From: Gnetum montanum
Lineage: Eukaryota; Streptophyta; Gnetopsida; Gnetales; Gnetaceae
DNA length: 64,000 nt
Direction of reading: 5' to 3'
Assembly (NCBI GenBank): GCA_015680685.1
Contig: MNCI01004607.1
Span: forward strand, 77,787-141,786
This document shows, one piece after another, positions 22,782-34,345 of this stretch. The translations under genes and the position numbers were made by a program. Position 1 is the first letter of the stretch. Each line of letters begins with the position of its first letter. The notes below the pieces were generated by a model. It saw only the letters and a list, made by a program, of their open reading frames with translations, was not told the DNA's origin and searched no databases.

Positions 22782-23853
22782 TGAAAATTGAGAACTTTGA
22801 AGGAGGATTACATAAGTTTCCCAATTTGAACAACCAAGAAAACCAAAATTGCATAGAAATTTATGTGGTTCCTCAACTTGAATACTTTTACACTTACAAG
22901 GTAGAATGCTTACACACCTCCAGATTTTGTTTCTTTAAAAATGTGGTTTAAAAGGCACCACAACCCTTACAATTATGAGAGCTTTGCATGAAATATTTTT
23001 TGGCTAGAAACACACTTAATCCCATAAGGTCCCAACAAGCTCACAAGATGTCTTCTTACAAGAAGTGCATCAATCCTGCAAGGCTACAAAGAGACAAAGA
23101 GAATCAAGGAGAAAGTATAACTATACTTTACAAATTCATTTATATTAATCTCTTACAAAAATAATTCACAAATTATGGAGAATTGATAAACAAAAATAAT
23201 TCACTTGATGTATACAATGATTGAATATCCAATGAACAATGCTTATACTTTTTACAAGGATTTGATTTTTTTATAGCCTTTTTATTTTCAAATAACCATC
23301 AAAATTCATGCAACGACAACGAAATGGAGAGTTGGAATGTCCTATTCAAGCTTGGGATGTCTCATTGAAAATAAACTACTTATAGATTAGATGTCCCACT
23401 AGAAATTGGGATGTCTCACTTGGGACATCCCAACTGGGATATCTCAACAAAAATTAGGACATCTACTATTATTATGGGATGTCTAACCTAAAAGTGAGTA
23501 TTCACCTCTAGGATGTCTACTAATATTCTAGCATGTATAGGCAAATACTGAAACACCTTCGTTTGGCTTGTATGCTTCATGCATCCTTGACATCTTGTAG
23601 TCTTTGTTTTCCCATTGAGACTTCTTGTCATCTCAACTTAGCTCTCATCTTGATCTTATCTTGTTCTTTTCTTGATACCATGAAGCTCTTGTCTCAATCT
23701 TAAGCTCTTATCATCTTATCCTTATCTCAATCATCATGCTCTTTTTCTAATCCCATCATGTTTTTGTCTTGTTCTTTCTTAGCTCTACAAGCTCATCCAA
23801 ACACATTTTTCACATTTTTCATTTTCTAAGGTTTTGAAATACCAAAATTCAAC
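22782..23853 (-). repeat. 3' LTR of copia III (left copy)
   Basis: Matches the right copy (27,252-28,293) along its length. On the reverse strand it starts TGTTGAATTTTGG after an A/G-rich PPT (about 23,854-23,868). U3 contains a dense array of GGGATGTC / GACATCCC motifs at about 23,336-23,545. Confidence 0.9.
23336..23545 (-). promoter_or_regulatory. U3 motif array of copia III (GGGATGTCTC / GGGACATCCC)
   Basis: About ten variants in 210 bp: GGGATGTCTC (twice), GATGTCCCAC, GGGACATCCC, GGGATATCTC, AGGACATCT, GGGATGTCT, AGGATGTCT and others, in both orientations. The right LTR has the corresponding array at about 27,793-27,995, including ATGACGTCTA at about 27,892, the undecayed ACGT form. Regulatory role inferred from U3 position and repetition. 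Confidence 0.6.
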
Positions 23854-24059
23854 AATCTTTCCCTTTTTGGTGATGTCCAAAACTTAAGAAAATGGGTTAG
23901 CACAAAATCATATAACATACTCCTCTTTTTTGGGCATTAGCCAAAAAATTCCTCTTGGTAAACTCCCCCTTAACATATGCTAAAATTCTTATTTTTGTAA
24001 GGATTCTGATGTATTTATGTTTATATTTTTTTTTATTTTGAAAGAAAGAAAAGATAAAA

Positions 24060-26390
24060 TTGCTTACCTAATAGGACAAGGTCATATCGCCATGTGTTTA
24101 CATAGAGTACTAAGTCATCATTCATCAAGCAGTTTGGTGAAGGCATTAGCAAGTTGACTATCTATCCCAATGTATTCATATATGTCCAAGTTGAGTATGA
24201 TCTCATATGAAATGATGTTAAATTTTGATGTGCTTTGTATGCAAATGTTAAACAAGGTTCTTTTTCATATTGATTACACTGTTTTTGGCATAGAAGATAG
24301 ATGTGTAATTTGATTGGATCCCTAGATCCTTGAGAGCTTCCTTCATCCATAGAGTTTTCACACAACTTCCAGCTGAAATATATTATGCTTCAACCATAGA
24401 AAGTTTTGTAGATGTTTTCTTCTTTGTTTCCCAAGACACAAGACATTTTCCTAGAAAGAATCAATTTCCACCTATGCTCTAATGATCATCTGTACAACCT
24501 ATCTAATCTATGTTACAATACCTAGCAATATCAAGTGAGAAGACTTTTGAGTACCAAAGTTCCCAGTCAATACTACCTTTTAAATAATGAAAAATTTGTT
24601 TAACAATGCAATTATTTGCGATTATCTTAATACCTAGCAAAAATTCTAATACTTAAGGCTATATCAAGCCTATTAGTGGTTAAGTAAAGTAAACTACCAA
24701 TCATATCTCTATAAAGCTTGAGATTAATAGACTTATCTTCATCATCGTTGGTGAGCTTGAAGTTTGCAGCCATAGGAGTAGTCTTTGCCTTCATATCTAC
24801 CAAGTTGAATATATGTAAAATATCTTTGATGCATTTAGTTTGACCAATTCAATTTCCACCTTTCATTTGGTTGATCTGAAATCCAAGAAAAGTATTGATT
24901 TCTACCATCATGCTCATTTCAAACTTTGTTTATATAAGATCTAAGATATCTTTTTGATAGGAACTTCTTCTTCATCATATTGTGGAGTAGAATATTCAAT
25001 ATCATCCATTTTAACATTTATAGTTTCCTCCATAGTATTGATTCTTTTTTTGAAAACTAATAGTTGAATATCCTAAAAATATTTCCTCATCAGTTTTGGG
25101 ATCAAATTTTTTTCAAAGCATCTTTGGCATCAAGAATATAGCATTTTGAGCCAAAAACATGAAAATAACCAACAAATGACTTTCTACCAGTCCATAATTC
25201 ATAAGGAGTTCTAGTAGTGAATCTTCCTACTAGAACTCCATTGGATACATAGCAAGAAATGTTGATCACTTTAGCACAAAAGTGATAAGAAAGATTTTTT
25301 TCATTCAAAATAATTCTCCCCATTTCATTCAAGATCTTATTTTTCCTTTCTGTAACACATTTTTTTCAAGGAGCCCTAGGGGCAAAAAATTGATGTAAAA
25401 TGCCATTCATCTGATAGTATTGTTTAAATTTAGCATTCTTGAATTCTCCTCCATTGTCACTACTAATGATCTTGATACCATAACCTTTTTTATTTTGTAT
25501 TTGATTACAAATTCTCATAAAATGATCAAATACTTCAAGAAATAAACCCAAATAAAGTGAGAGAAATCATAAACAATAGTTACAAAATATCTTTTCTTCT
25601 CTAAACTAAGAGTTTGAAAAGGACCAACCAAATCCATGTGAAGTAAATCTAAAGGACGAAAGGTCGAGATGTAATTTTTCTTAACAAACCTTACACTTGT
25701 TTTCTTTTCTTTCTAACAAGCTTCATAAGTATTCAGACAAAAAACCTTGAGTTTGAACAACCCTTAAACCATCTCTTTGAAGACAATGGTTTGAACAATG
25801 TCTTTGTTTATGTGACCTAGTTTCCTATGCCACATATGAACCTCATTTGTACTACTAATCAAGCACTTAGATTCAAGGTTAGGGTTATCTCCAAAAATAG
25901 TAGTATAAACATTTTCCCTTTTTTTTCTTCTATCATAACTTTTCCAGATAGTAAATCTTTGACTTTACAAATATCTTTTAAAAAGGTAACATCAAAATTT
26001 GAATCACAAATTTGACTAATACTAAGAAGTATGTTTTAGTCCTTCAACAAAAAATACTTGATTAATAGTAGGTTGACCCTTATCTTTACCTCCAAGGGTA
26101 CCAATACCTTTAATTTGAGCTATCATGTCATCTCCAAAGATGAAAATTCCATAGTTCTATTCTAAAAAGTGTACAAATTGAGATTTGTCTCCTATCATAT
26201 GTGTTGAATAGCTACTATCAATGTGCCATGTGCTTGTTTTAACAATAGAGAGTGCAAGGTATGAAATCATTCCTTGTTTCGAGCTTTTTTCTTTTTCCCT
26301 CCAAACTATCTTTTCCTAGAAAATACCTTTTCTAGGATATTTTGGAAAAGACCAAGATTAGTTCTTTAAAAATAAATAACAAGAAGCCTA
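24060..26390 (-). pseudogene. Copia III pol: integrase, truncated RT, RNase H
   Basis: Reverse-strand reading. Integrase (about 25,730-25,100): KIISSDNGGEFKNAKFKQYY holds the second catalytic Asp, APRAPxKNGVxER the Glu region, then RTPYELWTGRKS and FHVFGSKCYILD. A linker DDIEYSTPQYDEEEVPIK (about 25,000) runs almost directly into the RT C-terminus (FEMSMMVEINTFLGFQINQ, about 24,900), so the RT palm with its YVDD is missing. Then LYRDMIGSLLYLTTNRLDI (about 24,700), the RNase H-like block with KHIKI and HFI (about 24,220), and AFTKLLDE (about 24,130). The pre-integrase/protease part (26,000-26,390) is poorly preserved. The in-phase join at the deletion suggests a clean internal loss. Confidence 0.88.
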
Positions 26391-27125
26391 AACATGTCTA
26401 ATTTTTCCACAATAGAAACAACTTATTTTTTTACATTTAGTTGAATTATTAAACCTGATAGAATATTTCTTTAAATTTGCAAGACATGATGATGATTCTT
26501 TGATGTGTAAATATCTTTGATCTTGACCTCTCTCTTGAATGTATCTTTTTAAAGTTGAGCTTTTTATTTGATAATTTCTTATTAGTCTGCTCAACAACAC
26601 TTGTTAACTTTTGAACCTTAACTAGTAGGCCTAATTTTTCTTTCTTAAGATATAAAAAATCAGAATTAAGAGTTGCAAGTTTTATTTCCTTATCATGCAA
26701 ATACCTTTCATTTTAAAACATAAATTTTGAAAGGAAATAAACTCATTACAAAGTAACTCATATCTTTCTTTCAAACTAATCTCATCTTCTTCAGCATCAT
26801 CATAAGATGTTGGATCATTAATGGATTCTTCATTTATCAAAGAAAGACATAAATAATGAGAGTCTTTGGATGCATAGTTGTTTTTTCCTTTTTCATCCCA
26901 CCTAGTATTTATGTTGGTAGTTTTTATTTCTTTACTAAATACCTCCTCATGCAACCTAGAAGTGCAATATCTTTTGGAGGCCATATGGCCTCTTCCATCA
27001 CATATCCAATATTGCATAGAGGAATTATTATGATCAAAAAAGTTACACTGCTTACCTCTTATCTTACCTTTATGATAGATGAATTGAATGCAGCTCTCCA
27101 AGATGAATTCAATGAATCTTATCAA
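26391..27125 (-). pseudogene. Copia III gag C-terminal part with coiled coil and zinc knuckle
   Basis: Reverse-strand reading in two main frames: a Cys-containing stretch (YWICDGRGHMASKRYC), an acidic segment (SYDDAEEDEISLKERYELLC), a Leu/Lys-rich coiled coil and then ISCFYCGKIRHV (about 26,390-26,430), the start of a CCHC zinc knuckle. The N-terminal gag domain is missing between here and the PBS at 27,237. The layout (acidic coiled coil, then knuckle) is that of Sirevirus-type gag. Confidence 0.75.
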
Positions 27126-27236
27126 TCTAGATCTTTAATATATGAAGTTGAATTCATCTAATATTGGTGACTTTGTGTATGATGTCCCTTCCATCATTCA
27201 CTCTTGAGAAGTTAAGCTCTAAAATAGACAATACTA

Positions 27237-27249
27237 GGCTTTGATACCA
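27237..27249 (-). promoter_or_regulatory. Primer-binding site of copia III
   Basis: The reverse strand reads TGGTATCAAAGCC, near the initiator tRNA-Met consensus TGGTATCAGAGC, two bases from the LTR. Confidence 0.85.
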
Positions 27250-27251
27250 CT

Positions 27252-28293
27252 TAAGGATCAAGAGCTCAGAAGGGGGGTTGAATAAGTTTCCCAATTCAAA
27301 AAATCAAGACAATCAAAATTGTTCACAAATCTATGTGGTTCTCCAACTTGGGTACTTCCACACTTGGAGGGTATAATCCTTTCATATCTCCAAACCTTAA
27401 TCCTTAAAAATGTGATTTACAGAAAACCACAATGTTTATAATAACATGAGCTCTGCATGGAGTGTATTGTCTCTAGAAAACACTCAAGCTCATAAGGTCC
27501 CAACAAGCTCACAAGATGCATTCTCGTAAGAAACACATCAACCCCTTAGGCCTACAAGGGGAGAAAGAGAATCAAGGAGAGTGTAACGACACTTTACAAA
27601 TTCCTTGCTTTGAAGTTCTTACAAAAATAATTCACAAATGATGGAGAATTACGAAAAAAACATAATTCACTTGATGTATATAATGATTAGATATCCAATG
27701 AATAGCACTTATACTTTTCACAAGGATTTGATTCTATTTTATAGTCTTTTTATTTTAAAATAGTACTTGGAATTCATGCAACAACTAGTTGGGATGTCCT
27801 ATTCAAGCCTGGGATGTCTCACTAAAAATATTCTACGTATAAGTGGAATGTTCCACTGGAAATTGGGATGCCTCACTTGGGACATCCCATCTATGACGTC
27901 TAAGTAGTAATTGGGATGTTTATTATTATTGTGGAACATATGACCTAAAACTAAGCCTTCACCTCTGGGATGTTTGCTAAACTTCTAGAACATCTAGAAA
28001 AATACTAAAACATCTTCATTTGACTTGTAGGCTTCATTCATCTTTGACATCTTATAGTCCTCATTTTCCTATTGAGAATTCTTGTCATCTCAACTCAACT
28101 TTTTTCTTAGTCTCATCTTGCTCTTTCATTGATATCATGAAGCTCTTGTCATCTTGTCCTTTTCTCAATCATCATGCTCTTTTCCTAATTCCATCATGTT
28201 CTTGTCTTGTTCTTTCTTATCCTTGCAAGCCCATATAAACACATTTTCCATGTTCTCCATTTTCTAAGGTTTTGACATATCAAAAGGTCAGCA
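27252..28293 (-). repeat. 5' LTR of copia III (right copy)
   Basis: Pairs with 22,782-23,853. The termini are less clear on the PBS side (TTAAGGATCAAGAGC against TGAAAATTGAGAAC in the left copy). The outer end, CAGCA, abuts TCCTT, the probable TSD. Confidence 0.88.
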
Positions 28294-28690
28294 TCCTTTT
28301 GTGTTTCCTACTATACCTTCTCTCATGCCTATGTCCTATCTCTTAATCTTGTTCAGGATATTTTCCTTTATCTTTATGATCATATCTTCTATCATCTCCA
28401 TGAGATTATCTACCATTTTTTCTTTTTTCTTAGTCATACTCATCATTCTCAAAGCTTATCAATGAGATTGATGAAGATGATGGAGAAATGAGAGATCCAT
28501 GCTAACTTTTCCTTCTTTTATTACTTGTGCATTCATTCCTTAGTGGCCTAATAGAAAACCTATACATTGAGGTCCTTCTAGTATTCAATCCTATTCTTCG
28601 TCTTCCTTGGTTGCTAGCCAAGGCTAAGTGTAGCCATGGATTGATCATGTCATCTTTATTGAAGAGGAGAGAATACTAATGACTGGATCT
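28294..28690 (-). pseudogene. Gag of gypsy II, N-terminal part beyond copia III
   Basis: Reverse-strand reading gives INPWLHLALASNQGRRRIG, RFSIRPLRNECTSNKRRKS, SSSSISLISFENDEYD and then a charged stretch ending in RHERRYSRKHK at the insertion point. On the other side of copia III (22,781 downward) the frame resumes EHGHNRNHDEKDDYSEPLF. The joined composition argues that both are one gag split by copia III. Confidence 0.65.
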
Positions 28691-29604
28691 GTCTAAATGA
28701 TAGTACATATCCTCCTTATCCAAATACAATTTTAATGAAATGATAGCCTCTTTTTTCTTAGTGAATTTATAGCTTTAATAGGCTAATAGAGCTATACATC
28801 TCATTAGTCACCTTGTAATCACTGGAAGTTTCATCAATGCTATTATAAAAATTGATGAAGCTAAAAAATCAAGTGGAAACACAATGTTTTCTTCTAGACC
28901 CCTCCATTACATCTAATCATGTTAGTGAAGAATGATGATGAACTTCAGATAATATGAATTCAAATGTTGGTAATTAACTTTGACTTGATGTGGTACATCA
29001 TCCCTATTTTTCATGGTTTTGTCACATCCCTTTGTAGAAACATCAAGACATGGTGAATCAACTCTATAAAAAGATGACATTTTTATCATGTCTGTATTTG
29101 AATAAAATAATATTATTTTTAATAGATAAATTATGTAAATCCTAATGGTGTTCTTTTATAGTTCTATCTAGATATGTAGCACCAATCCTCAAAATAGCAC
29201 TAATGATGAGCAACTAGTAGTCCCAATGCCCAACCATACCAATTATAAGTATACACAAATGACCTAGTTGTAATCCATGAACTAGACTAGCATGATACCT
29301 AGATATCTACACATTTGGTCATAGGTCATGGTCATCCCCATTATACTCTTGTAGCTCGTAATACACATGGTTAAGTACAATTAAGGCATATTATAGTGAT
29401 GTTGTTATGGCCATTACTAAAATATTATTAAAATATATAAATTAACTGTAAATTAAGATAATGAAAAAATTAAAGACAAATCTATCCTAGGTGATAAGCA
29501 TTTGTTCCTAGTTTTTCATACCCATCTTGAGCTCATGCAATCATCACTAAATTACCAAGTGATTACTATTAAGTTAACCATGTAAGAGCACTACAAGGAT
29601 TACA
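28691..29604. other. Unassigned AT-rich stretch
   Basis: About 900 bp with no recognisable domain, long frame or repeat on either strand. By position it should be the 5' non-coding/LTR portion of gypsy II, or the lost end of the gypsy IV LTR that begins about 29,605. Neither could be confirmed. Confidence 0.4.
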
Positions 29605-30240
29605 TAAACACAATTGGCCTTAGAGCTATAGCCTCTATGCACTCGCTCAATATGCTCTCTCACTTTCTTGCCCAAGTTCAACATTAGAACTTACATGACA
29701 TCTCCTCTCCATATCTTTATGTGTGTCACAAGCATGAAACATCAACAATATTTATTAGAAAATAAAGAAAAAAACTGAATAACACCTTCCAAAAGCTCAA
29801 CTTAGAGTTTTCATGTTATTTTAATCATTTTTCACCTTCTATTGACTATTTTCTAACTTGAAATAGTCAATTCCAAAAGTTTCCCTAGCCATACTAACCA
29901 TCTTTGGCCTTGTTGAGTTGTCTCTAGTAAAAGTTCAACCTTTAAGAGAGATGTCTCCTTTGTGGGGGAAGACATCTTCTTCTGGTAGAGACTTCTTCCT
30001 TGAGATGTCTCCTCTATTTTGAAGATGTCTCCTATCAATGAGAGACGTCTCCTACAAAGACTTCTTTCTTAGTAGAGACACTTCCTACATGTTCCATATG
30101 TCTCCTATGAAGTTTTAGCTCTTAGAAAAGATGTCTTCTTGACATTTAAGACATCTCCATAGAGCCTAAAACTTGCAAAACACATAGATAGGAAAGAACA
30201 AGGGAATCAAAAGAGGTGTTCCTACGCTAAATCTCCCACA
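29605..30240 (-). repeat. 3' LTR of gypsy IV copy 1, truncated
   Basis: Matches the LTR at about 44,250-44,920 (for example GCTCTCTCACT, CAAGTTCAA, TTACATGACATCTCCTCTC, then the GAGATGTCTCC array). The first 330 bp of the full LTR (43,919-44,250) have no counterpart here, so this copy lost its U5-side end. The inner end on the reverse strand starts TGTGGGAG. Confidence 0.82.
29940..30165 (-). promoter_or_regulatory. U3 motif array of gypsy IV copy 1 (GAGATGTCTCC / GAGACATCTC)
   Basis: At least eight variants in 220 bp: GAGATGTCTCC, GAAGACATCTTC, GAGATGTCTCC, GAAGATGTCTCC, GAGAGACGTCTCC (about 30,042), ATATGTCTCC, AAGATGTCTTC and AAGACATCTCC. One copy has the intact ACGT palindrome GAGACGTCTC. 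Confidence 0.6.
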
Positions 30241-30477
30241 CTTGAAAAAGTGAACTCATGTGAATAAGAAAGTAGGGGTTGAAGTGACCCCCATTCTTGA
30301 AGTTTGGTCTTATAAAACCATACAACATCATCCATTGATTAATCTTTTCAATGAATCAAGTAATAATTCCTCTTTACTCTATGAGTGCTAGAAGTTTTCC
30401 TACTCTTTAATACAATAGCCTTCCTCTCTTTTGAAGGCTTGGAGTAAACAATAGCCCCCTTAAACTTGTCAATGCTG
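30241..30477 (-). other. Gypsy IV copy 1, region between integrase and 3' LTR
   Basis: Short non-coding remainder of the pol end. Reverse-strand frames fade after the integrase C-terminus and no clear PPT was picked out. Confidence 0.4.
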
Positions 30478-31973
30478 CCCTAGATGATTTCTTCATTAAT
30501 AGGTTCATGATAGTGCACAAGATCTAAAATGTTAAAATTAAAATAAATACAAACATAATTTGGTAAAGTAATCTCAAAAGGATTATCATTAATCTTAGTC
30601 TTAATTTTGAAAGGCCCCATCTTCTTAGCTTTCAATGTATAGAAGTTAACATCTCTCAACTGTTTCTTCTTCAAGTGCATCCAAATCAAATCACCAATAG
30701 CAAAATTTAACTTCTATTTACCCTCATTCCTCTTTAGGACTCTCTCTTTAGCTATCTTCTGAAGATTTGATTTAACTTATGCATGGAGATTCCTCATCTC
30801 TTGCATAAAATCAACACTAATTTGAGCTTCACCATCAAAGCTCTTTAAAGTGTCCACCATATTTGGACAAAATCCATATTTTACCTCAAATGGGCTTTTA
30901 CCAATAGCTCCATGAAAAGCATTATTGTATAAAATCTTAGCATGACACAATAAGTTTTTCCACCTATTTGGTTTTCCATCACACAAACATCTTAGTATGT
31001 TCAACAAGGATTTATATACCACTTTTGTTTGGCCATCAAATTATAGATGATATGCACTAGAAAAATTTAACATTATTCCTAAAATTTTCCAAAGGAATCT
31101 CCAAAAGTGACAAGTAAATTTGGAGTCTTTATCGCTAACAATATTCAAAGGAATTCCATGCAACTTCACAACTTTCTAAAAAAAATATTTGCAACATAAG
31201 AAGCATCACTCACCTTCTTGCATAAAATGAAGCATGTCATCTTGGAGAACCTATTCACAACAAAAATTACATCATTCCCACTTTTTATTTTTAGAATACC
31301 ACTCATAAAATCCATGGACACACTTTCCCATGGATCCTTGGGAATTAGCAAAGGCATATAATGTACATCCACTCCTTTACCTCCTTTGAACTTCTAACAA
31401 GTCAAACACTCCTTCACAAATTTCAAAACTTCAATTTTCATGCCAAGCCAAAAATAATACCTACCCACACATTCCAATGGTTTATCCCTACCCATGTGAC
31501 TTGCCATGCCACTATAATTCTTTTAAAACAAAATCTTTTTCCTAAAATCATAATTAGGAACACAGACCTTTCCATTATTGATAATAGTTCATCTTGGATA
31601 TGATAGTCCTTTCACTGTTCTATCCTACTCAATAATGATTCTTTGATGCTCCTCCAAACCTATCCAAAATTAACATCATGCTTATACAAATCAACAAAAT
31701 CACCCATACCTTTCACATGAGGTATTCTAAAATTAACCACATGCACCCTAGATAATGCATCAACCACCACATTGTCTTTCCCAATTTTGTGCTTTAACAC
31801 AAAATTAAACCCTTGTAACTGGGCAACCCACTTATGTGCTTTGCAATTATCTTCTTTTGAAAGTTTAAAAATTATAGTGTTGTGTTGTCCATCATCAAAG
31901 TGAAGTTCTTAGGTAACAAGTAATACCTCCAATGATTGATTGCTTGAAGATTAGCATAAAACTACCAGGTCAT
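30478..31973 (-). pseudogene. Gypsy IV copy 1 pol: RNase H end and integrase
   Basis: Reverse-strand reading. RNase H end (about 31,970-31,730): HKWVAQLQGFNFVLKHKIG and DNVVVDALSRVHVVNF. Integrase zinc region (about 31,500-31,390): SGMASHVGRDKPLECVG and ECLTC. Core: DPWESVSMDFMSGI (31,340), IFVVNRFSKM, LHGIPLNIVSDKDSKFTCHF (31,140) and FDGQTKVVYKSLLNILRC (about 31,000). C-terminus: AKKMGPFKIKTKI and NFNILDLVHYHEP (about 30,520). This is the chromovirus/Ty3 type of integrase; no chromodomain was recognised. The Asp and Glu (Lys in QTKVV) positions are partly lost. At 31,973 the sequence is cut by the copia V LTR. Confidence 0.9.
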
Positions 31974-32460
31974 TGTTAAGTATTGTGTAGTGTAGAAATT
32001 GTTTTCTCCTACTTCCAATAATTTTCTAATAGAACGTTATTTGGGTTAGTGACTTTTTTACTTATTAAAATTTTTTATCATGTAATATTTTTTTAAAAAA
32101 AAATAATTTTTTCTAGTAGTTAGTGATCAATTATAATGAGTTTAACTTAGTCATGTTGAGTTTAACTCCTAGTTGAGTCTATTTTTTTTTACAGAAAAAT
32201 GTAGAAGAGCTGCCTTATTATGCAAAAAAATAGGCATGACCTAATGTTTTTTCTAAGATAATGGAAGAAGTTATTGGTTCTCATATTTTTCACAGTAAAT
32301 TTTCCAATGATTTTGTTTTCACACTTTAGTTTCTTAATTTCTTAGTTATTTCACAATACATTTCACACAACATCAAAATATTTCATAATATCATAAGTAT
32401 TTCTCAATTTTAACCATAAAGCTTTCACTCCTCCTTATTCTATCTGTTACGCTCATTCCA
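31974..32460 (+). repeat. 5' LTR of copia V
   Basis: Starts TGTTAAGTATTGTGTAG and ends TCATTCCA. Collinear with 39,973-40,466 apart from small indels. Confidence 0.93.
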
Positions 32461-32464
32461 ATAA

Positions 32465-32476
32465 TTGGTATCATAG
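32465..32476 (+). promoter_or_regulatory. Primer-binding site of copia V
   Basis: TTGGTATCATAG, four bases after the LTR end, resembles the initiator tRNA-Met site TGGTATCAGAGC. Confidence 0.85.
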
Positions 32477-32489
32477 TTAATCCATTCTC

Positions 32490-33555
32490 ATGACTACTAA
32501 ACAAATCAAAGACATTCTAAAGTGTTCTATTATTTTTTATGGCTTTTAAAATTTTACTTATTGATCATATCTAATGAAATCCCTCCTCCAAGTTTAGGAA
32601 GTGTGGGAGCATGTTAAGCCTGGTTTTTTTGTGCCTCTAGATCCGATGGCAAGAGAGCAAAGGAATAAGCTCAAAAGATATATGAATACCAATTCATTTG
32701 CAAAGATGATTATTTTTACCAATGTTTTAAAGGAAATTGGGACTAAAATCATTACTAAAGATACATCCTAGGCTTGTTAGAAAACTTTGCAAAAAGAGTA
32801 CAAAGGTAATGAGGTAAATAGGAAATTGAAGGAAATGAAATATAGAAGCAAGTTTGATAATTTGAAAATTACAAGAGGATAGTCTCTCTCTCATTTTTTT
32901 GATAGGCTTCACATTATTTTGAGAAATTTGGATGAGTATGATTATAGCCTCATAATGTAGGAGAAGGTAAATAAGATGATACAAGTTATTTACAATGATT
33001 ACAAATTCTCAACCTCTATTAAAATTATTGTGCAGATAAAAGACCTCTCCATATATATATAGATGAATTAATTGCAAGTTTGAAGGCTTTAGAAGAATTA
33101 AATATTTCAAATCCAAATGAGAATGTTTATATTGTAGCTCTAGGACCTTTAAGAGATGGAAGATTCATAAGAGGAAGAAGAGGGGAAGGCAAATTTAACT
33201 ATTTAAGAGAATAAGGGCATTCAAATGACAAGGCCTCAAAATTTTAGAGGAGGTTTTAGCCAAGAGGTAAAGGCTTTTAGAATTTTTCTAGAGGAGGTCC
33301 TAGAGGTGGTAGGATAAATTTTGAGCCAAAATGAGATCAAGATGCATCATCTTCATGGTGCATATTTTGTGGCAAGTGCAGCTGTTATAAACAAAGATGT
33401 TGGCAAAATATTGGTATTCAAAATCTCGCAATTCAAAATACTCAAGAAGGAGAAAATCCCACATCACAAGATAGAGGTGGAAAATTTATAAATTGTCAAG
33501 ATAACTCAAATTTTGCAGCATTCACCATGTCTAATAATATCACTTTAGGTACATG
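32490..33555 (+). pseudogene. Gag of copia V
   Basis: From the ATG at 32,490: a copia (UBN2-type) gag with several stops. Recognisable blocks are VPLDPMAREQRNKLKRYMNT, WKTLQKEYKGNEVNRKLKE-like text (the Trp/Gln codon is a stop) and KMKYRSKFDNLK-like text. HFFDRLHIILRNLDEYDYS and an Arg/Gly-rich part follow, and at about 33,358 WCIFCGKCSCYKQRCW. The last keeps zinc-knuckle spacing CX2CX4(C)X4C but has Cys where His is expected. It ends at about 33,545 with TLGTWI, the usual protease entry WI(L)DS, where the insert begins. Confidence 0.82.
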
Positions 33556-34085
33556 GATCCTACTGGCACATTTTTGCCTTTTCATAGAGTAGTGATATAC
33601 ATCGATAGGAAAATTTGGTTCAAAATTCTAATCCTTACAATAGTTACTAAATGAAAATAAGCTTCACACATGATATGTATACTCACATCCTTGGGCCAGA
33701 ATAGGAGGATTAATAATTATTTGATTAAGAAAACCTAGCAAAATGTCTTCTTAGAGTCTCTGGAATGGATGCCATGAAAGTATTATAGGACAAGTCTAAG
33801 TTTTGAAGCTATGTCATCTTGTTTCCAATTGAACTCGGAATGTTGCCACTGAAATTATCAAAAGACAAATTAACTTGTCTAACATCCAACCAATTTTGCA
33901 TATAAGCTCCAATGTTGCCCAGAGAGTTGATTGCTAGAGAGATTGATATATTGGCTCCTCTATAGCCCACTGTTGATTTCAACACTCTCATGCTCACATG
34001 GGGCCATAATTATCAACATCTCTATCTCTCTCTCTTAATAACCACAATAAAAATCATGCAATTAGTGGGAATTTAAACTATCAGG

Positions 34086-34345
34086 TGGTAGTCATTAATG
34101 GTGATAGTTACAATCATTAATGGTAATGGTTATGGTCACTAATGGCAATAGTTACAATCATTGATGGTAACGGTTACAGTCATTAACGGCGATAGTTACA
34201 AGCATTAATGGTAACAATTATGGTCACTAATGGCGATAATTACAATCATTAATGACAATATTTACAATCATTAATGGCAATAGTTACAATCATTAATGGT
34301 GGCAATTATGATCATTAATGGTGGCAATTTCGGACATTAATGGCA
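34086..34345 (+). repeat. 22-bp minisatellite, about 12 units
   Basis: Unit of the form GGTGATAGTTACAATCATTAA with final T, repeated in phase with substitutions. Variants alternate between TTACAATCATTAAT and TTATGGTCACTAAT endings, suggesting a two-unit higher-order repeat in the first half. Confidence 0.92.

Larger units (their letters stand above)
22782..28293 (-). mobile_element. Copia III: LTR retrotransposon nested in gypsy II gag
   Basis: Two LTRs of about 1.05 kb flank a 3.4-kb minus-strand copia interior. Flanking five-base sequences are CCCTT (22,777-22,781) and TCCTT (28,294-28,298), one mismatch, consistent with an aged TSD. Reverse-strand order: LTR, PBS, gag with zinc knuckle, pre-integrase, integrase, RT C-terminal part, RNase H, PPT, LTR. 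The palm of RT is deleted, so the copy is defective. The coiled-coil gag with an acidic stretch resembles Sirevirus-type copia gag. Confidence 0.92.

Noticed and set aside
23854-24060. Short tract with TTTTTTATTTTG as a possible terminator
   Set aside because: It is copia III 3' interior sequence in a eukaryotic genome; no bacterial-type terminator is expected.
34086-34345. CRISPR array
   Set aside because: Units are contiguous 22-bp tandem repeats without spacers, in plant DNA; it is a minisatellite.
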